Assembly (NCBI GenBank): GCA_004299485.1
Contig: SCQP01000001.1
Location: 524,992 to 588,991, forward strand
Reading direction: 5' to 3'
Origin: Acidobacteriota bacterium
GTDB lineage: Bacteria; Acidobacteriota; Terriglobia; Terriglobales; SCQP01
Length of the DNA: 64,000 nt
The position numbers and the translations under genes were made by a program. Positions 16,311 through 25,284 of the stretch are shown one piece after another; positions within the stretch are counted from its first letter, which is position 1, and each line of letters begins with the position of its first letter. The notes under the pieces were generated by a model. That model saw nothing but the letters and a program-made list of their open reading frames with translations. It was not told the origin of the DNA and made no database searches.

Positions 16311-19300
16311 GTGTTTCTGGAGCTGCACGCGGCGAGCGCCTTCAGTTTTTTGCGCGGCGCTTCCCTGCCCGAAGAACTGGTCGAGCGCGCGGCGGCGCTG
16401 GAGATGCCGGTGCTGGGGCTGATCGACGGCGATGGTTTTTACGGCGCGCCCCGGTTCCACCTGGCGTGCCGGCGGGCGGGCGTGCGGCCGCTGTTTGGCG
16501 CGGAGATCACGCTGGAGGATGGCGCGCGGCTGCCAGTGTTGGCGGCCAGCCGTGCGGGGTATCGCAGTCTGTGCCGGCTGCTCAGCCGCATGCACCTGCG
16601 CGGCGCGGCGCCGGGCGTAGGGCGGATGCAGTACAGCGAATTGGCCGAATTGGAAGAGGTGATTGCGCTCAGCGGCGATGAGGAGGGTCCGCTGGCGTGG
16701 ACGCTGCGCGCGGGCGGCACGGACGCGGCGCGAGAACGGCTGGAGCAGTTGGCGTCGGCCTTCGGGAGCGGCAATCTCTATGTCGAGCTGCAGCGGCATT
16801 ACCTGCGCGAGCAGGAAGAGCGCAACCGGGCGGCGATCGGGCTGGCGCGCGCGCTGAAGCTGCCGCTGGTGGCGACCAACGGCGTGCGCTACGCCACGCC
16901 GGCGGCCCGGCCGGTGCTTGATGTGTTCACCTGCCTGCGGCTGCATACGCGGCTCGAGTCAGCGGGACGGAAACTGGAACCGAATGCGCAGCGGTTTCTG
17001 GCCGCACCGGCGATGGTGGAACGGCGCTTTCGCGACCTGCCCGAAGCCCTCGCGCATACGGCGGAAATTGCCGCGCGCTGCACATTCACGCTCGATGATC
17101 TGGGCTACGAATTTCCGCAGCCGCCGGTGCCGGAGGGACACACGCCGCAATCGTGGCTGCGGGAGCAGACCTGGCGCGGAGCACGCCGGCGCTATGGCGC
17201 ACTGCGGGCCGAGGTGCGCGCGCAGCTCGAACACGAGCTGGAGATCATCGGCAAGCTCAAGCTGGCGGGGTATTTTTTGATTCTGGACGGCATCATGGAC
17301 TACTGCCGGGCGCACGGCATCCTGGCGCAGGGGCGCGGCTCGGCGGCCAACAGCGCGGTGTGCTACAGCCTGGGCATTACCGCCGTCGATCCCATCGGGA
17401 TGCAGTTGCTGTTCGAGCGGTTTTTGTCGGAGGAGCGCGGCGAGTGGCCCGACATTGATCTGGATTTGCCCTCGGGCGAGCTGCGCGAGCAGGTGATTCA
17501 GTACGTGTACGGACGCTATGGGCAGGGGACAGCCAGCGCTGCAGCGATGACAGCCAATGTGATCACCTACCGGCCGCGTTCCGCCGCGCGTGAAGCCGCC
17601 AAGGTGATGGATTTTCCTGAAGCCGTGCAGGCGAAGCTGGCGCAAATTCTGAGCGCAGCGGGAGGGGTGCTCGATCTGCCGAGCTGGCAGGAAACCCTGC
17701 AGCAGCGCGGGCGGGCGGCGCGCTTTCCGCCTGCAGCCGCCGACGTGGCGCCGGCAGTGGCGGCGGGGCTGCGCCAGGCGGGGTTCGATCCGGAACATCC
17801 GCAGATGCTGCGGTTTCTGTACGTGTGCCAGGCGATGCAGGATTTGCCGCGCCATCTGGGGCAGCACTCGGGCGGCATGGTGCTGTGCGCGGGGCCGCTG
17901 AGCGAAATTGTGCCGCTGCAGCCGGCGGCGATGCCGAAGCGGGTGGTGATTCAGTGGGACAAGGAAGACTGCGCGGCGCTGGGGCTGATCAAGGTCGATC
18001 TGCTGGGACTGGGGATGATGGCGGTGCTGCAGGATACGCTGGTAAGCGTGCGCGACCGGCTGCCGCGGGCAGTGGGCAGCGCGGCCACGGCCGATCTGGA
18101 CTGGCTGCCGCCGGAAGATGCGGACGTGTACCGGACGCTGCGGGCGGCGGATACGGTGGGCCTGTTTCAGGTGGAGTCGCGGGCGCAGATGGCGACGCTG
18201 CCGCGCATGCAGCCGCGGCGGTTCTACGACCTGGTGATTGAAGTGGCGATTATCCGGCCGGGGCCGATCACGGGCGATCTGGTGAATCCGTATCTGCGGC
18301 GGCGGGCGGGCGAGGAGGAGGTGCGGGTGCCGCATCCGCTGCTGGAGCCGATTCTGCGGCGCACGTTAGGCGTGCCGCTGTTTCAGGAACAGCTTTTGAA
18401 AATGGCGATGACGGTGGCAGGGTTTACCGGCGGGCAGGCGGAAGAGCTGCGACGGGCAATGGGCTTCAAGCGCAGTCAGCAGCGGATGGCGGAGATCGAG
18501 CGGCAACTGCGGGCGGGCATGAGCGAGCGCGGCATTGACGCGGCCGCGGCGGATGAGATCATCCGTTCGATCACCTCGTTTGCGCTGTACGGTTTTCCGG
18601 AATCGCACGCCGCCAGCTTTGCCCTGCTGGTATACGCCAGCGCGTACCTGAAGCAGTATTTCCCCGAGGAGTTTCTAGCGGCGATGCTGAACCATCAGCC
18701 CATGGGGTTTTACCATCCGGCGACGCTGGTGCGCGACGCGCAGCGGCACGGGGTGGTGGTGCTGCCGGTATCGGTGGCGGCGTCGGAGTGGGATTGCACC
18801 GCCGGGCGGCTGGCGCGCGGGCGCGCGGGGCGAGCGGTACGGCTGGGGCTGCGCTACGTGAACGGGTTGCGCGAGAGCGTAGGCAGGCAAATCGCCGAAG
18901 AACGGCGGGCGCGGGCGTTTACTTCGTTTGAGGATCTATGCCGGCGGGTGGCGCTGAATGCCGAGGAAGCACGCCGGCTGGGGGAGTTGGGCGCCTGCAA
19001 GGCGTTTGGGGCATTGACTGGCGCGGGGCCTGGCGTGGCTGCGCCACACCACCCGCTTGACGCTCGGCCGGGCCGGGGACCCCGAGAGCCCCAACCCGGC
19101 CTCCGGGCGACGCGGCGCACGGCGCTGTGGCAGATTGAGGCGGCGCAGCGCGCGCCCGGCTCGCTCTATGCACCGTTGCCGGAGCCGGGCATGGAGCCGG
19201 ATGCGATCAGTCCGCTGCCGGAGATGGACACGCGCGAGCGGATGGAGGCGGACTTTGCCGCGAGCGGCCTGACGCTGGGGCCCCATCCACTGGCATTTGA

Positions 19301-19649
19301 GCGGACGCGGCTGCGACAGCAAGGCTATGTGACCGCGGCGGAGCTGGCAGGGCTGCGGCATCAGCAGAAGGTCGCCATTGCCGGCGCGGTGATTGCGCGG
19401 CAACGGCCAGAAAATGCCAAAGGCGTGGTGTTTTTGTCGTTGGAGGACGAGACCGGCATCAGCAACATCATCATCTGGCCGCAGGTATATGAGCGCTATC
19501 GTCTGGAGTGCCTGGGCGCGGCGCACCTGGAAATTCACGGCCGCCTGCAACGGCAGCGCGGAGTGATTCATGTGCTGGCGGAAACGCTCGCGCCGCTGCA
19601 CACCGGCGCGGCGCTGCTGCCGGCCAGCCCGGCGCGGGATTTCCGCTAA
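16311..19649 (+). CDS. dnaE2: error-prone DNA polymerase DnaE2 (ImuC)
   Basis: This 1112-residue C-family polymerase is the catalytic subunit of the mutasome and performs translesion synthesis. It has an N-terminal PHP domain (LHAASAFSFLRGAS), the catalytic region (AQGRGSAANSAVCYSLGIT and WPDIDLDLPSGE) and PLFQEQLLKMAMTVAGF, with a C-terminal OB fold (VFLSLEDETGISNIIIWPQ). The GTG at 16311 follows GAGGAGG and the imuB stop by 11 nt. Residues 901-933 are a 33-residue insert encoded by the 99-nt palindromic element. It falls between LGACKAFG and TRRTALWQIE, which are adjacent in ordinary DnaE2 proteins. Confidence 0.95.
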   Translation: MFLELHAASAFSFLRGASLPEELVERAAALEMPVLGLIDGDGFYGAPRFHLACRRAGVRPLFGAEITLEDGARLPVLAASRAGYRSLCRLLSRMHLRGAAPGVGRMQYSELAELEEVIALSGDEEGPLAWTLRAGGTDAARERLEQLASAFGSGNLYVELQRHYLREQEERNRAAIGLARALKLPLVATNGVRYATPAARPVLDVFTCLRLHTRLESAGRKLEPNAQRFLAAPAMVERRFRDLPEALAHTAEIAARCTFTLDDLGYEFPQPPVPEGHTPQSWLREQTWRGARRRYGALRAEVRAQLEHELEIIGKLKLAGYFLILDGIMDYCRAHGILAQGRGSAANSAVCYSLGITAVDPIGMQLLFERFLSEERGEWPDIDLDLPSGELREQVIQYVYGRYGQGTASAAAMTANVITYRPRSAAREAAKVMDFPEAVQAKLAQILSAAGGVLDLPSWQETLQQRGRAARFPPAAADVAPAVAAGLRQAGFDPEHPQMLRFLYVCQAMQDLPRHLGQHSGGMVLCAGPLSEIVPLQPAAMPKRVVIQWDKEDCAALGLIKVDLLGLGMMAVLQDTLVSVRDRLPRAVGSAATADLDWLPPEDADVYRTLRAADTVGLFQVESRAQMATLPRMQPRRFYDLVIEVAIIRPGPITGDLVNPYLRRRAGEEEVRVPHPLLEPILRRTLGVPLFQEQLLKMAMTVAGFTGGQAEELRRAMGFKRSQQRMAEIERQLRAGMSERGIDAAAADEIIRSITSFALYGFPESHAASFALLVYASAYLKQYFPEEFLAAMLNHQPMGFYHPATLVRDAQRHGVVVLPVSVAASEWDCTAGRLARGRAGRAVRLGLRYVNGLRESVGRQIAEERRARAFTSFEDLCRRVALNAEEARRLGELGACKAFGALTGAGPGVAAPHHPLDARPGRGPREPQPGLRATRRTALWQIEAAQRAPGSLYAPLPEPGMEPDAISPLPEMDTRERMEADFAASGLTLGPHPLAFERTRLRQQGYVTAAELAGLRHQQKVAIAGAVIARQRPENAKGVVFLSLEDETGISNIIIWPQVYERYRLECLGAAHLEIHGRLQRQRGVIHVLAETLAPLHTGAALLPASPARDFR
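19011..19109 (+). repeat. in-frame 99-nt palindromic element, copy A (in dnaE2)
   Basis: A 99-nt block encodes 33 residues (ALTGAGPGVAAPHH...PQPGLRA). By hand alignment it matches 88 of 99 nt of the block at 20006-20104. It contains a 13-bp inverted repeat (19066-19078 against 19089-19101) with two C-A mismatches. Confidence 0.92.
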
Positions 19650-19663
19650 ACTGAGCCTCAGCT

Positions 19664-20407
19664 ATGTGTGGACGCTTCACACTGCGCTCGGACGGCAACG
19701 CGCTGGCGCAGCATTTCGAGTTGGACGCGGCGCTGGCGGCGGCACTGCCGCCGGCGCGCTACAACATTGCGCCCACGCAGACGATTCCGGTCATCCGCTG
19801 GAACGCGGATAGCGGCAAGCGGGAACTGGTGATGCAGCGCTGGGGACTGGTGCCGCACTGGGCGAAAGATCGGAAGCCGCTGCCGGCGTTATTTAATGCG
19901 CGGGCGGAAACACTGGCCACCAGGCCGGCGTTCCGCGAGGCGTTGCGCGCGCGGCGCTGCCTGATTCCTGCCGACGGCTTTTACGAATGGAAAGCGGTGG
20001 GCAAGGCATTGACTGGCACGGGGCCTGACATGGCTGCGCCACGCCACCCGCTTGACGCTCGGCCGGGCTGGGGGCCCCAGGAGCCCCAGCCCGGCCTCCG
20101 CGTGAAGCAGCCGTGGTTTGTGCACCGGCCCGGCGATGGACTATTCGCCTTTGCCGGACTGTGGGAGGGTGAAACCTGCACCATCATCACGCGCACACCC
20201 ACGCCGCAAATGGCAGCGCTGCACGACCGCATGCCGGCCATTCCTACACCCGGCGATTACAGCGCCTGGCTGGATCCGGTGCGCAGCCGCGCCGAGGAAT
20301 TGCTGCCTTTGCTCGACCATCCGCCCGAGCTGGAGATCTTCCCAGTGCGGCCGCTGGTCAACCGCGCCGCGGCCGACGGGCCCGAGTGCGTGATGCGAAT
20401 GTTATAA
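19664..20407 (+). CDS. SRAP-domain protein (YedK/HMCES-like)
   Basis: This 247-residue SRAP protein crosslinks through its N-terminal Cys2 to abasic sites in single-stranded DNA and so protects forks. It begins MCGRFTLRSDG, giving the catalytic cysteine after Met removal. Other conserved parts are YNIAPTQTIPVI, MQRWGLVPHWAK, FNARAETLATRPAFREA, PADGFYEWK with the active-site Glu, and LHDRMPAI with the conserved His. Residues 115-147 are the 33-residue palindromic-element insert, placed between VGK and KQPWFVHR. It starts 14 nt after dnaE2, probably in the same operon. Confidence 0.93.
   Translation: MCGRFTLRSDGNALAQHFELDAALAAALPPARYNIAPTQTIPVIRWNADSGKRELVMQRWGLVPHWAKDRKPLPALFNARAETLATRPAFREALRARRCLIPADGFYEWKAVGKALTGTGPDMAAPRHPLDARPGWGPQEPQPGLRVKQPWFVHRPGDGLFAFAGLWEGETCTIITRTPTPQMAALHDRMPAIPTPGDYSAWLDPVRSRAEELLPLLDHPPELEIFPVRPLVNRAAADGPECVMRML
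20006..20104 (+). repeat. in-frame 99-nt palindromic element, copy B (in SRAP gene)
   Basis: This is the second copy of the dnaE2 element, in the same frame and of the same length (ALTGTGPDMAAPRH...PQPGLRV). The 13-bp inverted repeat is perfect here (20061-20073 against 20084-20096). Confidence 0.92.
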
Positions 20408-20431
20408 CATGCGCTACTCCGCTGCCGGTGA

Positions 20432-20646
20432 TTATTCCCCACGAAGGTCCCGCCCATACGCGGCCTAACGAACGAGGTGCTTCACCTGCGCGGAGGTGAC
20501 TGGACCGACGCCTATTTGGCGGCGTCCAGCATCGCGGGCGGTTACCGGCTCGTGTCGCTTGACGCTGATTTCAGGCGCTTTCCCGGACTCGACTGGGCAT
20601 GGTGGGCGCAGCCTATAGCGATGCTAAAACTGCTTTTAGTGTGGTG
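20432..20646 (+). pseudogene. VapC-type PIN toxin, C-terminal fragment
   Basis: An open frame without a start codon encodes LRGGDWTDAYLAASSIAGGY, then RLVSLDADFRRFPGLDW, the standard C-terminal half of PIN-domain ribonuclease toxins. The two C-terminal acidic positions (DAYLAA, SLDADF) are kept, but the N-terminal half with the first Asp is missing and no antitoxin gene adjoins it. Its stop overlaps the 3' end of the UPF0182 gene. Confidence 0.65.
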
Positions 20647-23587
20647 AGCCGCCGCTGAGGGCTTTTTTGAGGGCCTGCTGGGCGGCCTGCAGCTCAGCGC
20701 CGGCCTCGGCAAATTTGCCCTGGGCGGTGAGCTGCTGGTAGCGGCTCAGGTGCGCCTGTACCGATTCCAGAATGGCGCGCGGCAGCTTGGCGACGGTCGC
20801 AGGCGGGCCCGTGGCGGGGACGCCGGAAGTCGCGGCATTGGCGCTGGCGACGACGTTGGACTGGTTGGTGTCGCTGGGGCCGGGCTGCTGGGCGAGCGTG
20901 GCGATGGCGGTAGGCAAGTCATCGCTATAGACGATGCGATTGCCAACGGCAAGGACCATTTTCTTCAGCTCGGGCAACTGGGCCTGCGGGGCCTGAATGT
21001 AGATAGGTTCGACGTAGATGAACGTTCCGCCGACCGGCAGCACCAGCGTGGTGGCGCGGATCACACGGCTGCCTTCCTGATTCCACAGGCTCAGATCCTT
21101 GCTGATGTCGCGGTTTTGATCGACGCGGCTTTCGATTTGCAGCGGACCGTAGACCAACTGCTCCTTGGGCAGACGATAGAAGATCAACTGGCCGTAATGA
21201 GCGGGATCGCAGCGTGCGGCGACCCAGGCGATGAGGTTGTCGCGGCCGTGGCTGGTGAACGGGACCAGCAGGACAAATTCGGCCTGGCTGTCGCCCGGCA
21301 AGCGCAGCATGACGTAGTAGGGCTTGGTGGGCTGACTGGTTTCCTGCATCACCACCTGCTTGGCGATGTCCCACTGGTCTTCCTTGTTGTAAAAAACCTG
21401 GGGATCGCGCATGTGGTAGAGGCGATAGATCTGCGCCTGGGTTTCAAACAGCGCTTGCGGATAGCGGATGTGCGCCAGCAGACCCGTGGGCATAGCCGAG
21501 CGTGGCAGGAACAGATGCGGGAAAACGGCGCGATAGGCGGCAAGGATCGGATCCCTGGGGTCGAACACGTACATATGGACCGTGCCGTTATAGGCGTCGA
21601 CGGTGACCTTGACGCTGTTGCGGATGTAGTTCAGATTCTCGTCGCCGACGGCGGTGGATTCCGAGTAGGGATGGAGACTCGAGGTCGTGTAAGCGTCAAT
21701 CATCCAGAACAGATGACCGTGGCTGTCGATGACCAGATAAGGGTCGGAATCGTAGGTCAGGAAGGGTGCAACGGTTTCGACCCGGTCCAGGATCTGGCGG
21801 TGCAACAGTATGCGGGTGCGGGGCGTGAAGTAGTGCGAGAGGATGACGTTGGGATCGTTCTGTTGAATCGCGGCGGCGAGGCGCAGGAGCGGATTGGAAA
21901 GCAGAATTCCGGCGGTGCCGTGGTAGGTGGTGTAGGCGTTGTCGTCGCCCTTGGGGTAGTCGAACTCGTCCTGCTGGGTATCGACGTAGACGGGGAGATT
22001 GGTGTCCTGAGCGAAGTACAAGCCGCCGCGGGTGATCTGGAAATCCTTGAAGGGACCAGTGGGCGGAGCATCCCTGAGGATCATGACCGGCTCGCCCTCC
22101 GGCGTCGAGGTGTTGACCATGGCGGCGACGGCGCCAAAGCCATGGGTATATTCGAGCCGCAGGTTCACCCAGGTCTGCGCGGATTGGGGCAGGCGGCTGG
22201 TGTCAAGGGCGCGGGCGGCGATCAACACCTGGCGGACGTGGCCATCGATGTTGTAACGATCGACGTCGACATGGGGAAAATCGTAGTAGGGGCGGAGGGC
22301 CTGGAGCTGGTTGGCGTCGGCCTGGAATGGGCCTTCATCCCAGAGGCGGATGTTGTCAGCCGTATCAGGATATTTGGCCAGGTCGAGCTGCACGTCGCTG
22401 TTGGGCGTAAAGGCTTCTTCGTGCGAGGTCTGCTCGAGGTTGTAGGCCATGCGGGTGGCCTTGATGTGGTCGGCAATGAAAGGCGTTTCGAGGGCCAGTT
22501 CGTTGGGTGCGACATAGAAACGCAGGACGGCGGCCTGCAGAATCGAGGGCAGAATCGCCAGGCCAAGGAACACCAGAATGACCGTACCCGGCAGCCAGCG
22601 CGGCGTGTCGCGCGGCACCCAGGGCGCGATGGCTTCATCCCAGGCGTTGGGCGGCTTGTGGCCAAAATGGCGGTCACCGAACTTCGGTGGGCCACGGCGC
22701 GCGAACAGGATGAGGAGGACGAGAGCGATGGCGCCGGCAATCTGCAGCCAGAGCAGCGGAATGCCCCAGTTGATGTCGACGAAATCGGCGCCGGTCAAAA
22801 AGTTGTGCTGCGAATACAGCAGCGAGTAACGCGCGAAGAACTGTGATACGGCGAAGATGATGAGCAGCACGATGGCGCCGGCGCGCACCAGGTTGCCGAG
22901 ATTGACGGAGGGCGGACGCGGCACTTCGGTAGAACTGCCGGCGTAGCCGCGGCCTTCCATTTGCGCCATAACGCGCGCGCGCATCTCGCGCATGCGTTCG
23001 GCAGAAGTTCCCGCAATGGAGGTGATGGCGGCAATGAGCACGCCCAGCACGGCCAGCGTTGCGACCCAGGCCCAGATCATCTCGTAGAAGGGCAGCCGGA
23101 ACATGTAGAACGCCAGGTCGTGATGGAAGATGGGATCGGTATAGGCGCCGGTGGAGTGAGCGCCCAGAAAGAGCGCGATGGTCCAGGGATTGACGAGGTT
23201 GACCGAGGCCAGAATGCCAAGCAGCGCAGCGACGGGATAGCCCACGATACCGAAGAGCGAGGTGCGGGCAAGATCGGTACGGCAGTGGCGGCGCGCCAGC
23301 GCGAAGACGATGACCAGAGCGAGCGCGGCGACGATGGCGGCGGCGGTTTGCGGCAGCCAGCGGATACGCAGGTACTGCCAGAAGGTGGGCAATTGGCCCA
23401 GGGCACGCCACCAGGCCCAGTCGATCCAGAAGCTCGAGCCTTCGATCAGAATGACGAGCGCCGCGATGGCGATGCCGATATCGCGCGTGAGCGCGGCGCC
23501 TTGCAAGCGGCCGTAGTGGCGCTTCATGCGTACCTGCGAGGCCACGACCACAAGGACGATGGCGATAAAGACGAGGGCAGCTTCCAC
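20636..23587 (-). CDS. UPF0182 family membrane protein
   Basis: This 983-residue protein of the COG1615/UPF0182 family has no established function. About seven hydrophobic segments occupy residues 1-340 (for example EAALVFIAIVLVVVASQV and AIALVLLILFARRG), followed by a large domain outside the membrane with the family hallmarks EQTSHEEAF, LWDEGPFQ and YPQALFETQ. The start codon is GTG at 23587. I see no Shine-Dalgarno sequence because a heptamer array begins 4 nt upstream. It lies downstream of aroDE on the same strand. Confidence 0.9.
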   Translation of the reverse strand: MEAALVFIAIVLVVVASQVRMKRHYGRLQGAALTRDIGIAIAALVILIEGSSFWIDWAWWRALGQLPTFWQYLRIRWLPQTAAAIVAALALVIVFALARRHCRTDLARTSLFGIVGYPVAALLGILASVNLVNPWTIALFLGAHSTGAYTDPIFHHDLAFYMFRLPFYEMIWAWVATLAVLGVLIAAITSIAGTSAERMREMRARVMAQMEGRGYAGSSTEVPRPPSVNLGNLVRAGAIVLLIIFAVSQFFARYSLLYSQHNFLTGADFVDINWGIPLLWLQIAGAIALVLLILFARRGPPKFGDRHFGHKPPNAWDEAIAPWVPRDTPRWLPGTVILVFLGLAILPSILQAAVLRFYVAPNELALETPFIADHIKATRMAYNLEQTSHEEAFTPNSDVQLDLAKYPDTADNIRLWDEGPFQADANQLQALRPYYDFPHVDVDRYNIDGHVRQVLIAARALDTSRLPQSAQTWVNLRLEYTHGFGAVAAMVNTSTPEGEPVMILRDAPPTGPFKDFQITRGGLYFAQDTNLPVYVDTQQDEFDYPKGDDNAYTTYHGTAGILLSNPLLRLAAAIQQNDPNVILSHYFTPRTRILLHRQILDRVETVAPFLTYDSDPYLVIDSHGHLFWMIDAYTTSSLHPYSESTAVGDENLNYIRNSVKVTVDAYNGTVHMYVFDPRDPILAAYRAVFPHLFLPRSAMPTGLLAHIRYPQALFETQAQIYRLYHMRDPQVFYNKEDQWDIAKQVVMQETSQPTKPYYVMLRLPGDSQAEFVLLVPFTSHGRDNLIAWVAARCDPAHYGQLIFYRLPKEQLVYGPLQIESRVDQNRDISKDLSLWNQEGSRVIRATTLVLPVGGTFIYVEPIYIQAPQAQLPELKKMVLAVGNRIVYSDDLPTAIATLAQQPGPSDTNQSNVVASANAATSGVPATGPPATVAKLPRAILESVQAHLSRYQQLTAQGKFAEAGAELQAAQQALKKALSGGSPH

Positions 23588-23590
23588 GGA

Positions 23591-23625
23591 TTACAGTTTA
23601 CAGTTTCCAGTTCACAGTTTACAGT
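23591..23625 (+). repeat. tandem heptamer array TTACAGT
   Basis: Five 7-nt units occur in tandem (TTACAGT, TTACAGT, TTCCAGT, TCACAGT, TTACAGT). Read as CAGTTTA, it is the same family as 2843-2870. It fills most of the 74-nt spacer between aroDE and the UPF0182 gene. Confidence 0.88.
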
Positions 23626-23661
23626 TCGGACTCGGGAGGCAGGCGGATGGCAGGGAGGGTC

Positions 23662-25200
23662 TCAGCGTGAGGGGCTGGGCTCGGCCAGGGCCGACAGGAC
23701 TTCGGCGCGCATGGTTTCGAGCGGCGCCGGTTTGCCGGTCCAGAGCTCGAATTGCCGGGCGCCTTGAATGACCAGCATCTCCACGCCGCTGATGACCTGC
23801 GCGCCGGCGGCACGGGCACGGCGTGCCAGCTCGGTTTCCCTGGGGTTGTAGACCAGATCAAACACGACCTGGGCGTGGATTTCGTCGGTGGCCAGCAGAG
23901 ACTCCCTCTCATTAGGATACTGCCCGACAGGGGTGGCGTGAACGATTGCCTGCCAGGCGAGCTTTTTGAGATCAGCGCGCGACACCACTTTGACCTTGGC
24001 CGCTTTGGCCAGCGCTTCGGCGTGGGAGCGGGTGCGATTGCAAATCGAAACCTGCGCGCCCTGACTGCGCAGGCCGAACACGGCTGCGCGCGCGGCGCCG
24101 CCGGCACCAAGAACCAGGACCTTGGCGCCACGCAGCGGCAGGGCTTGGCCGAGCGGCTCGAGGATGCCGGCGACGTCGGTGTTGTAGCCGTAAAACTTGC
24201 TCTGGCTGCGCACAATGGTGTTCACCGCGCCCACCGCGGCGCCGAGCGGGTCGACGCGCTCGAGCTGATCGAGAATTGTAGTCTTATAAGGATGCGTGAC
24301 GCTGATGCCCTGTAGCGGCACTTCCCCGGCCAATTCCAGGATTTCAGCCGGTTTGCGGCTGAGCAAAGGCAGGTAGACGGCATTCATGCCAAGGCGGCGA
24401 TAGGCGGCGGTGTGCATGCGAGGCGAAAGAGAATGCTCGAGTGGGTAGCCGAGAATGCCAAAGATAGCCGTGGCGCGGTTGATTTCTTCCACGCGATAGC
24501 GCGACTGCAATTCGTGCAGAGTGGGCTGGCCGGGTGCGGTGGCGCCACCGGCATCGAGCGATCCAAACGTAAAGATCGCGCCGGCACGCAGACTCAGCAC
24601 GCGGCTGACCAGCCCCATTTCGCCCATACAAAAAGCGACCAGCGGATGCTCGCCGGCATGGCGCTCGACGAACTGGAGCAGGTCCATGTTGTGGCGCCAG
24701 GTCTTGGCGGTCGTAACCAGCTTATAGATGTCGGCTGGGATCTTTTGCAGACGGCTCCAGATCGGACCGAGCGCGGGCGTGGTGGCGAAGTCGTGATAGG
24801 AGACGATGAGATTGGTTTGCTGCCGCAGCGATTGCAGGGCACTGGCCGCGACCCGCTCGGCGCTCTGCAGCTCGAGGTCGACGGCGGCGCAACCAGCATC
24901 GGCTGCGCTCTTGAGAAGGCTGAGCTGCGCTTCCACCGAACCCTTGAAGTCGCCGCCGTATGCCTGTTTGCGGCAAGTGGCAATCACCAGCGTTTGCGGC
25001 GAAGAGCGCAGGAATTCGCGAATCTGCGGAGGGAAGGCTTTCAGTTGCTTAATGCTGTCCAGGCGCAGCTCGAGCAGGTTCACTTCGCGTGCGGCGCGCT
25101 CGGCCTGCGTCAGCAGCTCATCGGCAGTTCCCGCCTGAAGGGAAGCGCAAACCCGCGGCAGCCGGACGGGAGCAACCCGGTTGGATATAATCCCATGCAT
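23662..25200 (-). CDS. aroDE: bifunctional 3-dehydroquinate dehydratase / shikimate dehydrogenase
   Basis: This 512-residue fused enzyme covers two consecutive steps of the shikimate pathway. Residues about 10-235 are a type I dehydroquinase, with the catalytic His in IVSYHDF and the Schiff-base Lys in DIYKLVTTAKTW. Residues about 240-510 are shikimate dehydrogenase: GYPLEHSLSPRMH, the catalytic Lys in SVTHPYKTT, NTD in YGYNTDVAGI, and the NADP loop VLGAGGAARAA. The ATG at 25200 was chosen; a GTG at 25221 in the same frame is possible. Bacterial fusions of this order are uncommon but known in several phyla. Confidence 0.93.
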   Translation of the reverse strand: MHGIISNRVAPVRLPRVCASLQAGTADELLTQAERAAREVNLLELRLDSIKQLKAFPPQIREFLRSSPQTLVIATCRKQAYGGDFKGSVEAQLSLLKSAADAGCAAVDLELQSAERVAASALQSLRQQTNLIVSYHDFATTPALGPIWSRLQKIPADIYKLVTTAKTWRHNMDLLQFVERHAGEHPLVAFCMGEMGLVSRVLSLRAGAIFTFGSLDAGGATAPGQPTLHELQSRYRVEEINRATAIFGILGYPLEHSLSPRMHTAAYRRLGMNAVYLPLLSRKPAEILELAGEVPLQGISVTHPYKTTILDQLERVDPLGAAVGAVNTIVRSQSKFYGYNTDVAGILEPLGQALPLRGAKVLVLGAGGAARAAVFGLRSQGAQVSICNRTRSHAEALAKAAKVKVVSRADLKKLAWQAIVHATPVGQYPNERESLLATDEIHAQVVFDLVYNPRETELARRARAAGAQVISGVEMLVIQGARQFELWTGKPAPLETMRAEVLSALAEPSPSR

Positions 25201-25284
25201 TGTTGAGGCTACACTTACCACGCGGGGGCATAGTATCGGTCCTTGACGCCCAGTTGCAACAGAAATCCATCACTGATTGGGTGC

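Noticed and set aside
20750..22846. 698-codon plus-strand ORF opposite the UPF0182 gene
   Set aside because: It is the antisense frame of a well-conserved membrane protein in GC-rich DNA. Residue composition is random and no motif is seen.
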